DNA of 64,000 nt from Variovorax sp. OV700 (GCF_900099805.1 NZ_FNDR01000011.1:124001-188000), one strand, 5' to 3'. Shown: positions 1 through 7,899, numbered from the stretch's first letter. Notes: generated from the sequence alone by a model not told the origin. Program-made: numbers and translations.

Positions 1-513
1 ACGCTCACCGTCAACGGCGTGTCGAAAGCCTATGCGATGACTGGCTGGCGCGTGGGCTACGGAGCGGGGCCGCGCGCGCTGATCGCGGCCATGGCGGTGG
101 TGCAGAGCCAGTCGACCTCGTGCCCGTCGTCGGTGAGCCAGGCCGCCGCGATCGAGGCGCTGACCGGGCCGCAAGACATCGTGGCCGAGCGGTGCGCCGA
201 TTTCCAGGCGCGGCGCGATTTCGTGGTGGCCGCGTTGAACCGCGCCCCGGGGCTGCATTGCCGCGTGCCCGAAGGCGCCTTCTATACCTTTGCGAGCTGC
301 GCGGGCGTGCTCGGCCGGCACACCCGTAGCGGCATGCTGCTGCAGACGGACAGCGATTTCTGCAATTACCTTCTGCAGGATTTCGAGGTGGCGGTGGTGC
401 CGGGCAGCGTGTTCGGACTGGCGCCGTATTTCCGCATTTCGTATGCCACCTCGATGGCGCAACTCGAAGAGGCGTGTGCGCGCATCGCCGCGGCATGCGA
501 AGCTCTCACATGA
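1..513 (+). CDS. PLP-dependent aminotransferase, C-terminal part
   Basis: The C-terminal part of a class I/II (fold type I) aminotransferase; the 5' end lies outside the window. The reading frame is open from base 1. The first visible residues contain S-K-A-Y-A-M-T-G-W-R-V-G-Y, the typical segment around the lysine (codon at 25-27) that forms the Schiff base with pyridoxal phosphate. Further on, an S-Q-A-A segment and an F-R-I-S-Y-A segment, whose Arg normally binds the substrate carboxylate, match the family. It would move an amino group between an amino acid and a 2-oxo acid in the cytoplasm; the substrate cannot be told from this fragment. A palindromic repeat begins 3 bases after the stop, and a thiamine-diphosphate enzyme follows on the same strand. 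Confidence 0.9.
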   Translation, partial: TLTVNGVSKAYAMTGWRVGYGAGPRALIAAMAVVQSQSTSCPSSVSQAAAIEALTGPQDIVAERCADFQARRDFVVAALNRAPGLHCRVPEGAFYTFASCAGVLGRHTRSGMLLQTDSDFCNYLLQDFEVAVVPGSVFGLAPYFRISYATSMAQLEEACARIAAACEALT

Positions 514-516
514 TTT

Positions 517-632
517 TCTCCCTCCCCTTCCGGGGGAGGGCAGGGGTGGGGGCAAGCGGCGCATCCATTGCTGCCAGCCTAGCCAGCGCCGTCTGCCCCC
601 ATCCCAACCTTCCCCCGGAGGGGGAAGGAGCG
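517..632. repeat. Paired inverted palindromic repeat, copy A
   Basis: Two GC-rich units face each other. The left unit (about 517-564) reads CTCCCTCCCC, a short hairpin, then GGGGGAGGGCAGGGGTGGGGGC. The right unit (about 588-632) is an imperfect reverse complement of it (CCCCCATCCCAACCTTCCCCC...GGGGGAAGGAGC). Close copies lie at 52146-52260 (also paired) and single units at 48437-48484 and 29785-29825. It behaves like a REP/BIME-type dispersed element placed between genes. Confidence 0.75.
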
Positions 633-664
633 AATATCAAGACCTTCATTGCATTGGACACAGC

Positions 665-2338
665 ATGACTTCTTCCCGCACCGGCGGCCAGATCCTGGTC
701 GACCAGCTCATCACCCACGGCGTCGAGCAGCTCTTCTGCGTGCCCGGTGAAAGTTTCCTGGCCGTGCTCGACGCGCTGCACGACGCATCCATCGAAGTGA
801 CGGTGTGCCGCCAGGAAGGCGGCGCCACGATGATGGCCGAGGCGCAGGGCAAGCTCACCGGCAAGCCGGGCGTGTGCTTCGTCACGCGCGGTCCGGGCGC
901 CACCAACGCGGCGGCCGGCGTGCACATCGCACACCAGGATTCGACGCCGCTGCTGCTCTTCGTGGGCCAGGTCGCGCGCGAGGCGCTTGGCCGCGAAGCC
1001 TTCCAGGAGCTGGACTACGGTGCGGTGTTCGGCACCATGGCCAAGTGGGTGGTGCAGATCGACGATCCTGCGCGCGTGCCTGAGTTGGTGTCGCGCGCCT
1101 TTCATGTCGCCACTTCGGGCCGGCCCGGCCCGGTGGTGATCGCGCTGCCGGAAGACATGCTGACCGAAGCCGCCGCGGTGGCCGATGCGCAGCCTTACGC
1201 GGTGGTCGAAACCCATCCCGGCGCGGTGCAGATCGCTGAGCTGCAGCAGCGCTTGTCGCAGGCCCAGCGGCCGGTGGTCATCCTGGGCGGCAGCCGCTGG
1301 TCCGAGGCCGCGGCCCGGCAGTTCGCGGGGTTCGCCGAGGCTTTCTCGCTGCCGGTGTACTGCTCGTTCCGCCGCCAGATGCTGTTGTCGGCGGAGCACC
1401 CCTGCTACGCGGGCGACCTGGGCCTGGGCGCGAATCCGCGCATGCTCGAGCGCATCCGCAATGCCGATTTGGTTCTGCTGGTGGGCGGGCGCCTGTCCGA
1501 GGTGCCGTCGCAAGGCTATGAATTGCTTGCCATTCCGCAGCCGAAGCAGGCGCTGGTGCACGTGCATGCCGACGCCGATGAGCTCGGCAAGCTTTACCGG
1601 CCGGCGCTGGGCATCCACGCCACGCCGCGGGCCTTCGCCGAAGCCGTGGCCGCGTTGCGCCCAGCTTCAACGCCTGTGTGGCAGGCCGAGACCCAGGCCG
1701 CGCGCGAAGACTTCCTGCGCTGGAGCGATCCAGCGCCTATCCGCATTCCGGGGCCGCTGCAGATGGGCGAAGTGATGCAGCACCTGCGCGAGGTGCTGCC
1801 GGCCGACACCATCTTTTGCAACGGCGCGGGCAACTTCGCGACCTGGGTGCACCGCTTCTGGCCGTTCCGCGCGTTTGCGAGCCAGCTGGCGCCCACCAGC
1901 GGATCGATGGGCTATGGCCTGCCGGCGGGCGTGGGCGCCAAGCGGCTGTGGCCGCAGCGCGAGGTGGTGGTGTTCGCGGGCGACGGCGACTTCATGATGC
2001 ATGGCCAGGAGTTCGCCACTGCTGTGCAGTACGGGCTTCCGATCATCGTGGTGCTGCTCGACAACGCCATGTACGGCACCATCCGCATGCACCAGGAAAA
2101 GCACTATCCCGGCCGCATCAGCGCCACGCAGCTCAAGAACCCCGATTTCCGCGGCTATGCCGAGGTGTTCGGCGGACATGGCGAGCGCGTCACCACCACC
2201 GAGGAATTTGGCCCCGCCCTGGCGCGAGCGCGCGCAAGCGGCAAGCCCGCGATCCTGCATTGCCTGCTCGATCCCGAAGCCATCACGCCGGGCAGCACGC
2301 TGCAGTCGATCCGCAAGGCCGCTCTCGCTGCCGGCTGA
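665..2338 (+). CDS. Thiamine diphosphate-dependent enzyme, acetolactate synthase-like
   Basis: A 557-residue thiamine diphosphate (ThDP) enzyme of the acetolactate synthase/benzoylformate decarboxylase superfamily, near the family's usual length. The N-terminal pyrimidine-binding domain has the catalytic glutamate in C-R-Q-E-G-G-A (about E51). The C-terminal cofactor domain has the G-D-G-D-F-M-M motif, followed about 25 residues later by D-N-A-M-Y-G, which binds Mg and diphosphate. The ATG at 665 is chosen because homology begins at once (T-G-G-Q-I-L-V-D-Q-L); the frame is open further upstream only through the palindromic repeat. No regulatory subunit (ilvN-like) lies beside it, so a true role in branched-chain amino-acid synthesis is doubtful. 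It more likely acts on a 2-oxo acid in catabolism. The aminotransferase just upstream could supply such a 2-oxo acid. Confidence 0.88.
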   Translation: MTSSRTGGQILVDQLITHGVEQLFCVPGESFLAVLDALHDASIEVTVCRQEGGATMMAEAQGKLTGKPGVCFVTRGPGATNAAAGVHIAHQDSTPLLLFVGQVAREALGREAFQELDYGAVFGTMAKWVVQIDDPARVPELVSRAFHVATSGRPGPVVIALPEDMLTEAAAVADAQPYAVVETHPGAVQIAELQQRLSQAQRPVVILGGSRWSEAAARQFAGFAEAFSLPVYCSFRRQMLLSAEHPCYAGDLGLGANPRMLERIRNADLVLLVGGRLSEVPSQGYELLAIPQPKQALVHVHADADELGKLYRPALGIHATPRAFAEAVAALRPASTPVWQAETQAAREDFLRWSDPAPIRIPGPLQMGEVMQHLREVLPADTIFCNGAGNFATWVHRFWPFRAFASQLAPTSGSMGYGLPAGVGAKRLWPQREVVVFAGDGDFMMHGQEFATAVQYGLPIIVVLLDNAMYGTIRMHQEKHYPGRISATQLKNPDFRGYAEVFGGHGERVTTTEEFGPALARARASGKPAILHCLLDPEAITPGSTLQSIRKAALAAG

Positions 2339-2351
2339 AAGAAGAAGGGGA

Positions 2352-2651
2352 TCAGCCCAGCCCGCCCGCGAAGCGCGGCAGCGGTATTGGCGGGTTGCCG
2401 TCGGGCGCTCGCGCCGCCAGCCGTGCGGCGCGGGCCAGCGGCTCCATGGCTTGCTCGAGCCGGGTGGCGAGCAGGTAGAGATCCTCGTCCTTGGTTTCCG
2501 CGGCATGTTCGCGCGTCATGCGGATGATTTCCGTGGCGTACTCGGCGTTGGTGGCCATCCATTCGGTGTCGGTCACGCGCCCATGCTTTCGCCGCAGCGC
2601 GACGTGAAGGCGCGCGGCGAGGGCAATGCGATCGCTTTCGGACATGGACAT
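2352..2651 (-). CDS. Small conserved hypothetical protein
   Basis: A 99-residue, highly charged, largely helical protein beginning M-S-M-S-E-S-D-R and rich in Ala, Arg and Glu. I do not recognise the family. The start at 2651 is supported by a GGAGG ribosome-binding site 7 bases upstream. There is no signal peptide, membrane segment or metal motif. It converges on the ThDP enzyme gene, with 13 bases between the stops. The last residues (P-R-F-A-G-G-L-G) are low in complexity. Function unknown. Confidence 0.65.
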   Translation of the reverse strand: MSMSESDRIALAARLHVALRRKHGRVTDTEWMATNAEYATEIIRMTREHAAETKDEDLYLLATRLEQAMEPLARAARLAARAPDGNPPIPLPRFAGGLG

Positions 2652-2752
2652 GGGGCGGTCCTCCAGGAATGGCTCATCCGCTTGCGTGCACAAGTCGTGC
2701 CACATCGTGGGACGCACTTCATTAACGCGTGGAAACACTTTTGTATGGGAAG

Positions 2753-2958
2753 AGGCCTTCGGAGGTAAGGAAAAGCGGGTTATTCCCAATGCACTGGGCC
2801 GGTGCACCCCCTAAAGTCTGCCCACTCGCGAACGGGCCCAAGCTCGTGCTGCCGAGGGTCCGAGGAGACAAATTCGGTCTACAACAAAAATTCTTCAAGG
2901 CTTCCGTTCGAGAAGCCGTGCTTGAACTTGAAAGGCGCCGCTGGTCGGCGCCTTTTTT
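2753..2958 (+). ncRNA. Candidate structured small RNA
   Basis: The stretch 2652-3077 holds no convincing gene. A possible sigma70 promoter, TTCATT (2718-2723), 17 bases, TTGTAT (2741-2746), would start a transcript near 2753. That transcript ends in two stacked hairpins: an 11-bp stem (2894-2904 with 2912-2916 and 2921-2926, bulge at 2917-2920) and an intrinsic terminator. At about 205 nt it has the size of a regulatory RNA. It could also be the terminated leader of the TSUP permease gene. I could not match it to 6S, tmRNA, RNase P or SRP RNA. The 5' end is a guess. Confidence 0.3.
2931..2958 (+). terminator. Rho-independent terminator
   Basis: A 9-bp stem (AAAGGCGCC with GGCGCCTTT), a 7-base loop and a run of six T on the + strand. 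No coding gene on that strand ends just before it; the nearest is the ThDP gene 590 bases away. It therefore probably ends a non-coding transcript or attenuates the downstream permease gene. Confidence 0.85.
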
Positions 2959-3077
2959 ATGCCCGTCGCATTCTGCCGGCCCTGACATTTCTCTCTGAGC
3001 AAAGAGAGCTCTTGTGCCCGTCACGCCTTTGAGTGAAGCTCCCTTTTTGATAGCGCCTCGGGTGCGACAATCCAGCC

Positions 3078-3836
3078 ATGGAAATGCTGGTGGTAACGGG
3101 CGCTTCGCTGCTCGCGGGCTTTGTCGATTCGATCGTGGGCGGTGGCGGACTGATCCTCGTGCCGGCGCTTTTTGCGGTCTTTCCGGGCGCTCCGCCAGCC
3201 ACGTTGCTGGGCACCAACAAAAGTGCTTCGATTTGGGGCACGGCGGCCGCAGCGGCCCAATTCAGCCAGCGGGTCCAGATGCGCTGGGGTGCTTTGTGGC
3301 CGGCTGCGGTGCTCGGTTTCGCGGGGTCGATGCTGGGCGCCTGGAGCGTGACGATGTTCCCGGGCGACTTCTTGCGGCGGGCGCTGCCGGTCGTGCTGGT
3401 GGGCGTGCTGATCTACACGGTGGCGCGCAAGGACCTGGGGCGCCACCACGTGCCGCGCTTCAGCGGCCGCGCCGAAACGCTGGCGGCTTGCGCCATCGGG
3501 CTGTCGATCGGCTTCTATGACGGCTTCTTCGGCCCCGGCGCAGGCAGCTTCCTCGTCTTCCTGTTCGTGCGCTGGATGGGTTACGACTTTCTCAACGCGT
3601 CGGCTTCGGCCAAAGTCATCAACACGCTCACCAATGCCGCGGCCTTGCTGCTGCTGGCGCTCAAGGGGCATGTCTGGTGGCACTATGGGCTGGTGATGGC
3701 GGTGGCCAACGTGGCCGGCAGCCTGCTGGGTACGCGTGTTGCACTGAAGCACGGGGCAGGCTTCGTGCGGGTTGTGTTCATCGTCGTCGTGAGCGCGCTG
3801 ATCTTGAAGACCGCCTACGACGCATTCCTGAAATAG
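3078..3836 (+). CDS. TSUP (TauE/SafE) family membrane permease
   Basis: A 252-residue integral membrane protein of the TSUP family (sulfite, sulfonate or organic-acid exporters). It has the two-fold internal repeat typical of the family. The first half carries G-F-V-D-S-I-V-G-G-G-G and L-G-T-N-K; the second carries I-G-F-Y-D-G-F-F-G-P-G-A-G-S-F. About seven to eight hydrophobic segments are visible. The ATG at 3078 has no clear ribosome-binding site. A GACAAT hexamer ends 6 bases upstream (3066-3071), which would suit a leaderless transcript. The chromate transporter gene follows 22 bases later on the same strand, so the two may be co-transcribed. The substrate is unknown. Confidence 0.88.
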   Translation: MEMLVVTGASLLAGFVDSIVGGGGLILVPALFAVFPGAPPATLLGTNKSASIWGTAAAAAQFSQRVQMRWGALWPAAVLGFAGSMLGAWSVTMFPGDFLRRALPVVLVGVLIYTVARKDLGRHHVPRFSGRAETLAACAIGLSIGFYDGFFGPGAGSFLVFLFVRWMGYDFLNASASAKVINTLTNAAALLLLALKGHVWWHYGLVMAVANVAGSLLGTRVALKHGAGFVRVVFIVVVSALILKTAYDAFLK

Positions 3837-3858
3837 CAAATCGAGAAAGTCCGACATC

Positions 3859-5205
3859 GTGGCATTGCCAGAGCCTGTTGAACGCCCCGCACCCGTCAGC
3901 TTCTGGCAGGCCTTCGGCTATTGGCTCAAGCTTGGGTTCGTCAGCTTCGGCGGCCCGGCCGGACAGATTGCGCTGATGCACCAGGAACTGGTCGAGCGAC
4001 GGCGCTGGATTTCGGAGAAGCGCTTTCTGCATGCGCTCAACTATTGCATGCTGCTGCCCGGCCCCGAAGCCCAGCAGCTGGCCACCTATATCGGTTGGCT
4101 CATGCACCGCACCTGGGGCGGCATTGCGGCGGGCGTGCTCTTCGTGCTGCCGTCGCTCTTCATCCTGATTGCGCTGTCGTGGGCCTACATGGCCTACGGC
4201 AACGTGCCGGCCGTGGCGGGCCTGCTCTATGGCGTGAAGCCCGCGGTGACGGCCATCGTGCTGTTCGCCGCCTGGCGCATCGGCTCGCGGGTGCTCAAGA
4301 ACGCCTGGCTCTGGGCCATTGCGGTGGCCGCCTTCGTGGCGATCTTTGCGCTTCGCGTGCCATTTCCGCTGATCGTGCTGGCCGCGGGGGCCATCGGCTA
4401 CTTCGGGAGCCGTTTTGCGCCGGCGTACTTTGCACCGGGCGGCGGACACGGGGCCGCCGCGGCATCGGCCGGCCCGGCGCTGATCGACGACGACACTCCG
4501 ACGCCGCCGCACGCGCTTTTCGGCTGGGGCCGTCTCGTGCGCGTGCTGACGGTGTTTCTCTTGCTGTGGCTCGGCGCCCTTGGCGCGCTCACGGCGCTGT
4601 ACGGATGGCACGGCGCACTCACGCAGATGGCCTGGTTCTTCACCAAGGCGGCGTTGCTGACCTTCGGCGGTGCCTATGCGGTGCTGCCCTACGTGTTCCA
4701 GGGGGCGGTCGACCACTATCACTGGCTCAGCGCCACGCAGATGATCGACGGGCTGGCGCTCGGAGAAACCACGCCCGGCCCACTGATCATGGTGGTGTCG
4801 TTCGTGGGTTTCGTCGGCGGCTGGGGCCAGGCGCTGTTCGGCCCGCATGCGCTGTTCGCGGCCGGCGCGACAGCGGCGGCGGTGGTGACGTTCTTCACCT
4901 TCCTGCCGTCGTTCCTGTTCATCCTGCTGGGTGGCCCTTTCATCGAGTCGACCCACGGCAATCTGAAGTTCACCGCCCCGCTGACCGCCATCACCGCGGC
5001 CGTGGTCGGCGTGATCGTCAACCTGGCGGTCTTCTTCGCCTACCACGTGCTCTGGCCCACGGGCTTGTCAGGCCCCTTCGAGATCGCCTCCGCCGTCATC
5101 GGCGTTGTCGCGGCCATCGCACTGTTTCGCTTCAAGGCCGGCGTGATTCCTGTGGTGCTTGCCTCGGCCTTTGCCGGCATGGCATGGCAACTGTTATTGC
5201 ACTAG
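3859..5205 (+). CDS. chrA: Chromate transporter, long-chain CHR family
   Basis: A 448-residue inner-membrane protein with two homologous CHR domains. The N-terminal half has F-G-G-P-A-G-Q-I-A-L-M-H and L-L-P-G-P-E-A-Q-Q-L-A. The C-terminal half has T-F-G-G-A-Y-A-V-L-P-Y and G-E-T-T-P-G-P-L-I-M. This two-domain length is usual for the bidomain CHR group, whose members export chromate and so give resistance. The start codon is GTG at 3859, 22 bases after the TSUP permease; the ribosome-binding site is weak. The linker between the halves (around residues 190-215) is Ala/Gly-rich. It ends 6 bases before the convergent tctA. Family membership is clear; chromate as the physiological substrate is inferred. 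Confidence 0.92.
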   Translation: MALPEPVERPAPVSFWQAFGYWLKLGFVSFGGPAGQIALMHQELVERRRWISEKRFLHALNYCMLLPGPEAQQLATYIGWLMHRTWGGIAAGVLFVLPSLFILIALSWAYMAYGNVPAVAGLLYGVKPAVTAIVLFAAWRIGSRVLKNAWLWAIAVAAFVAIFALRVPFPLIVLAAGAIGYFGSRFAPAYFAPGGGHGAAAASAGPALIDDDTPTPPHALFGWGRLVRVLTVFLLLWLGALGALTALYGWHGALTQMAWFFTKAALLTFGGAYAVLPYVFQGAVDHYHWLSATQMIDGLALGETTPGPLIMVVSFVGFVGGWGQALFGPHALFAAGATAAAVVTFFTFLPSFLFILLGGPFIESTHGNLKFTAPLTAITAAVVGVIVNLAVFFAYHVLWPTGLSGPFEIASAVIGVVAAIALFRFKAGVIPVVLASAFAGMAWQLLLH

Positions 5206-5211
5206 CTGCGG

Positions 5212-6723
5212 CTATTCCTCAACGAAGGCTTCTTCGCGCTTCGCTTTGATGGACGGCAGCAGCACGATGCCGAGCAGCAACGCCGCGGCCACCAGCAGGC
5301 CGGCCGACAGCGGCCGCGTGACGAACACGCTCCAGGCGCCGCGCGACAGCAACAGCGCGCGCCGCAGGTTCTCTTCCATCATCGGCCCGAGGATGAAGCC
5401 CAAAAGCAGCGGCGCGGGCTCGGTCTTGAGCTTCAGGAACAAGTAGCCGATGAAGCCGAAGATCGCGACCATCCACACGTCGAAGGTGTTGTTGTTGGTC
5501 GAGTACACGCCAATGGCGCAGAACAGCACGATGGCCGGGAACAGAAACTTGTAGGGCACCGTCAAGAGCTTGATCCACATGCCGATGAGCGGCAGGTTCA
5601 GGATGATCAGCATTGCGTTGCCGATCCACATCGAGGCGATCAGGCCCCAGAACAGCTCGGGGTTGCTGGTCATCACCTGCGGGCCGGGCTGGATGTTGTG
5701 GATGGTCATCGCGCCCACCATCAGCGCCATCACGGCGTTGGGCGGAATGCCCAGCGTCAGCAGCGGAATGAAGGAGGTCTGCGCACCGGCGTTGTTGGCC
5801 GATTCCGGCGACGCGACGCCGCGGATGTTGCCCTTGCCGAACGGCACTTCGCCCGGGCGCATCTTGATCTTCTTCTCGAGCGCGTAAGCCGCAAAGGCCG
5901 CCAGCAGCGCACCGCCGCCGGGCAGGATGCCCAGGGCAGAGCCCAGCGCCGTGCCGCGCAGCACAGCCGGCGTCATGCGCTTGAAGTCTTCCTTGGTGGG
6001 CCACAGGCCCTTGACCTTGTGCGTGAACACCTCGCGCTCGTCGTCGGGCTGCGAGAGGTTGCCGATGATTTCGCCGTAGCCGAACACGCCCATCGCAATC
6101 ACCACGAAGCCGATGCCGTCGGTCAGTTCGGGAATGTCGAAGCTGAAGCGCGCCACGCCGGAATTGACGTCGGTGCCGACGATGCCGAGCAAGAGGCCCA
6201 GCACGATCATGGCCACCGCCTTGAGCAGCGAGCCCGAGGCCAGCACCACGGCGCCGATCAGGCCCAGCACCATCAGCGAGAAATACTCGGCCGGGCCGAA
6301 CTTGAAGGCCAACTCGGTCAGCGGTGGCGCAAAGGCGGCCAGGATCAACGTACCCACGCAGCCCGCGAAGAACGAACCCAGGCCCGCAGCGGCCAGTGCA
6401 GGGCCTGCGCGGCCCTGCCTTGCCATCTGGTAGCCGTCGATGCAGGTGACCACCGAGGATGACTCGCCGGGGAGGTTGACCAGAATCGCGGTGGTGGAGC
6501 CGCCGTACTGTGCGCCGTAGTAGATGCCGGCCAGCATGATCAGCGCCGACACGGGCGGCAGCGCGTACGTGGCGGGCAGCAGCATCGCGATGGTCGCGAC
6601 CGGGCCGATGCCCGGCAGCACGCCGATCAGCGTGCCCAAAATGCAGCCGACCAGGCAGTACAGCAGGTTGGTGAAGGTAAAGGCGACCCCGAAGCCGGTC
6701 GCGAGGTTATGGAACAGTTCCAT
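5212..6723 (-). CDS. tctA: Tripartite tricarboxylate transporter large permease TctA
   Basis: The 503-residue large membrane subunit of a tripartite tricarboxylate transporter (TTT). TctA proteins have about 12 membrane helices and carry the transport path, driven by an ion gradient and served by a periplasmic TctC/Bug receptor. Family features are G-T-L-I-G-V-L-P-G-I-G-P near residue 35, Y-G-A-Q-Y-G-G-S-T-T-A-I-L, and P-G-G-G-A-L-L-A-A-F-A-A-Y-A-L-E in the second half. The start at 6723 gives the usual length; earlier in-frame codons lack homology. It follows tctB by 13 bases, so the two form one transcript. The C-terminus K-A-K-R-E-E-A-F-V-E-E is charged. No receptor gene is adjacent. Confidence 0.95.
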   Translation of the reverse strand: MELFHNLATGFGVAFTFTNLLYCLVGCILGTLIGVLPGIGPVATIAMLLPATYALPPVSALIMLAGIYYGAQYGGSTTAILVNLPGESSSVVTCIDGYQMARQGRAGPALAAAGLGSFFAGCVGTLILAAFAPPLTELAFKFGPAEYFSLMVLGLIGAVVLASGSLLKAVAMIVLGLLLGIVGTDVNSGVARFSFDIPELTDGIGFVVIAMGVFGYGEIIGNLSQPDDEREVFTHKVKGLWPTKEDFKRMTPAVLRGTALGSALGILPGGGALLAAFAAYALEKKIKMRPGEVPFGKGNIRGVASPESANNAGAQTSFIPLLTLGIPPNAVMALMVGAMTIHNIQPGPQVMTSNPELFWGLIASMWIGNAMLIILNLPLIGMWIKLLTVPYKFLFPAIVLFCAIGVYSTNNNTFDVWMVAIFGFIGYLFLKLKTEPAPLLLGFILGPMMEENLRRALLLSRGAWSVFVTRPLSAGLLVAAALLLGIVLLPSIKAKREEAFVEE

Positions 6724-6736
6724 GGCGGTGTGCTCC

Positions 6737-7225
6737 TCAACCCGAAATGAAAGTAGGCCAGACCTGGATCTGGAGCTTGAGCGCCCAGATGAAGGCCACA
6801 TAGCTGCCGGCCGCCAGGATGGTGGACAGCACCAGCACGTCGCGCAGCTTGAATTGCTGGCCGGCCAGGCTCGAGATGATGGTGAGCGCGTAGATCGCGA
6901 CGATCATGCCCATGGCGGGCAAGCCGATGCTCGGCAGGCCGCCGAGCAGAATGCCGAATGCCAGGTTGGCGCCGAGCACGAAGGCCAGCGGCCGCCAGGC
7001 CCATTTGCCGATCGGGTCGCCCCCCGCGGTTTCGACCACCATCGCCTGGAACATGATGAATGCCCCCAGGATGGCCAGCAGGATGCCCAGCATGAGCGGG
7101 AAGTAACCCGGCCCCATGCGGGCACCGTCTCCGATGGTGTAGGTGGTGGCGCCGATGGCGAAAGCACCACCCACGGCTGTGAACATGACTCCTGAAAAGA
7201 AGTCAGCCTGACTCTTGATCCGCAT
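6737..7225 (-). CDS. tctB: Tripartite tricarboxylate transporter small permease TctB
   Basis: The 162-residue small membrane subunit of the TTT carrier, with four hydrophobic segments. The N-terminus M-R-I-K-S-Q-A-D-F-F-S-G-V-M-F and the segment G-P-G-Y-F-P-L-M-L-G are hallmarks of TctB. The start at 7225 has an AGAGGG-like ribosome-binding site. It is the first gene of a tctBA operon. In many betaproteobacteria a tctC receptor gene precedes tctB; here the upstream neighbour is unrelated, so the receptor must be encoded elsewhere. The two Bug receptors at 40-42 kb are candidates only in the sense that Bug genes are often separated from tctBA. Confidence 0.93.
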   Translation of the reverse strand: MRIKSQADFFSGVMFTAVGGAFAIGATTYTIGDGARMGPGYFPLMLGILLAILGAFIMFQAMVVETAGGDPIGKWAWRPLAFVLGANLAFGILLGGLPSIGLPAMGMIVAIYALTIISSLAGQQFKLRDVLVLSTILAAGSYVAFIWALKLQIQVWPTFISG

Positions 7226-7364
7226 TTGTCTCGACCCTCTTGATTGGACTGGTGAGCGTCGTCGGGCGCGGCTGACCGCTGGCTGACCGACACGGTAAGG
7301 ACAAATGCGTACAAGGGTTCTCCTTCCGTGTGAAAGAGAAGGAGAGGAGGCGCGGCGAAAACGA

Positions 7365-7414
7365 AAAAAGCTCCCGAAGGAGCTTTTTATTCATTCAGAG
7401 AGCCGGAGCTCTCT
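7365..7414 (-). terminator. Tandem hairpins with intrinsic terminator
   Basis: Downstream of the RNA-binding protein gene, read on the minus strand, lies a 7-bp hairpin (AGAGAGC/GCTCTCT, 7397-7414). It is followed by a 10-bp stem with a four-base CGAA/TTCG loop flanked by A and T runs (7365-7388). The second hairpin has T runs on both strands, so it could also stop transcription in the other direction. Confidence 0.85.
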
Positions 7415-7442
7415 TGATGAGTGCGGGTGAGTGCGTGAGGGC

Positions 7443-7853
7443 TTAGTAGCCGCCGCGGCCACCGCCGCCGCCGCCGTAGCCGCCGCCACCACCGCTGCGG
7501 CCACCGCCGCCGCCGCCACCACCGTAGCCGCCGCCACCACCGCCGTAACCACCACCACCGCCGCCGCCGTAGCCGCCGCCACCACCGGTACGGGGGGGAC
7601 GAGCTTCCATCGGACGTGCTTCATTCACGGTCAGGGCGCGGCCCTGGAGCGAATGGCCGTTCATGGCTTCAACGGCAGCCAGCGCTTCAGCGTCGGTGCC
7701 CATTTCCACGAAACCGAAGCCCTTGGAGCGGCCGGTGTCGCGTTCCATCATGACCTTGGCGCTGACGATCGAGCCGAACTCGCCGAAAGCCTGTTCCAGG
7801 TCGTTATCACGCACGGAGTAGGCGAGGTTGCCTACGTAGAGTTTCTTGCCCAT
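7443..7853 (-). CDS. Glycine-rich RRM RNA-binding protein
   Basis: A 136-residue single-RRM protein with a Gly/Tyr-rich tail. RNP2 is L-Y-V-G-N-L (residues 5-10) and RNP1 is K-G-F-G-F-V-E-M (44-51), both intact, so it should bind single-stranded RNA. From about residue 91 the protein is almost only Gly with spaced Tyr and a few Arg and Ser, ending G-G-R-G-G-Y. Such tails are disordered and help RNA binding or condensation. Bacterial RRM proteins of this type (cyanobacterial Rbp-like) are often cold-induced. The ribosome-binding site GGAG at 7861-7864 is buried in an 8-bp hairpin (7857-7899), which suggests translational control. The GGC/GGT repeats in the tail make it prone to in-frame length change. 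Confidence 0.93.
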   Translation of the reverse strand: MGKKLYVGNLAYSVRDNDLEQAFGEFGSIVSAKVMMERDTGRSKGFGFVEMGTDAEALAAVEAMNGHSLQGRALTVNEARPMEARPPRTGGGGGYGGGGGGGYGGGGGGYGGGGGGGGRSGGGGGYGGGGGGRGGY

Positions 7854-7856
7854 TGA

Positions 7857-7899
7857 GGGACTCCTAATTCAAACCAACAATACAAAGCGATGGAGTCCC
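7857..7899 (-). promoter_or_regulatory. Ribosome-site-masking hairpin in the RRM leader
   Basis: On the minus strand GGGACTCC (7899-7892) pairs perfectly with GGAGTCCC (7864-7857) across a 27-base loop. The downstream arm contains the GGAG ribosome-binding site, 7 bases before the ATG. Opening the stem would be needed for translation. This is the layout expected of an RNA thermometer or an autoregulatory leader. Confidence 0.6.

Noticed and set aside
290..664. Upstream extension of the ThDP enzyme reading frame
   Set aside because: The added residues overlap the aminotransferase gene and the repeat and have no similarity. The ATG at 665 begins the conserved fold.
474..668. Small frame between the aminotransferase and ThDP genes
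   Set aside because: Its sequence is the translated palindromic repeat. The real downstream start is at 665.
2755..2930. 6S RNA as identity of the candidate small RNA
   Set aside because: I could not find the long end-to-end pairing with a central open bubble expected for 6S RNA; only the 3' hairpins are clear.
7443..7600. Short tandem repeats resembling an array
   Set aside because: These are GGC-type codon repeats of a Gly-rich tail, not CRISPR: no constant spacer length and no unique spacers.
7431..7856. An Ala/Thr-rich frame opposite the RNA-binding protein gene
   Set aside because: It is the complement of Gly codon repeats (GGC/GGT). The other strand has intact RNP1 and RNP2 motifs.
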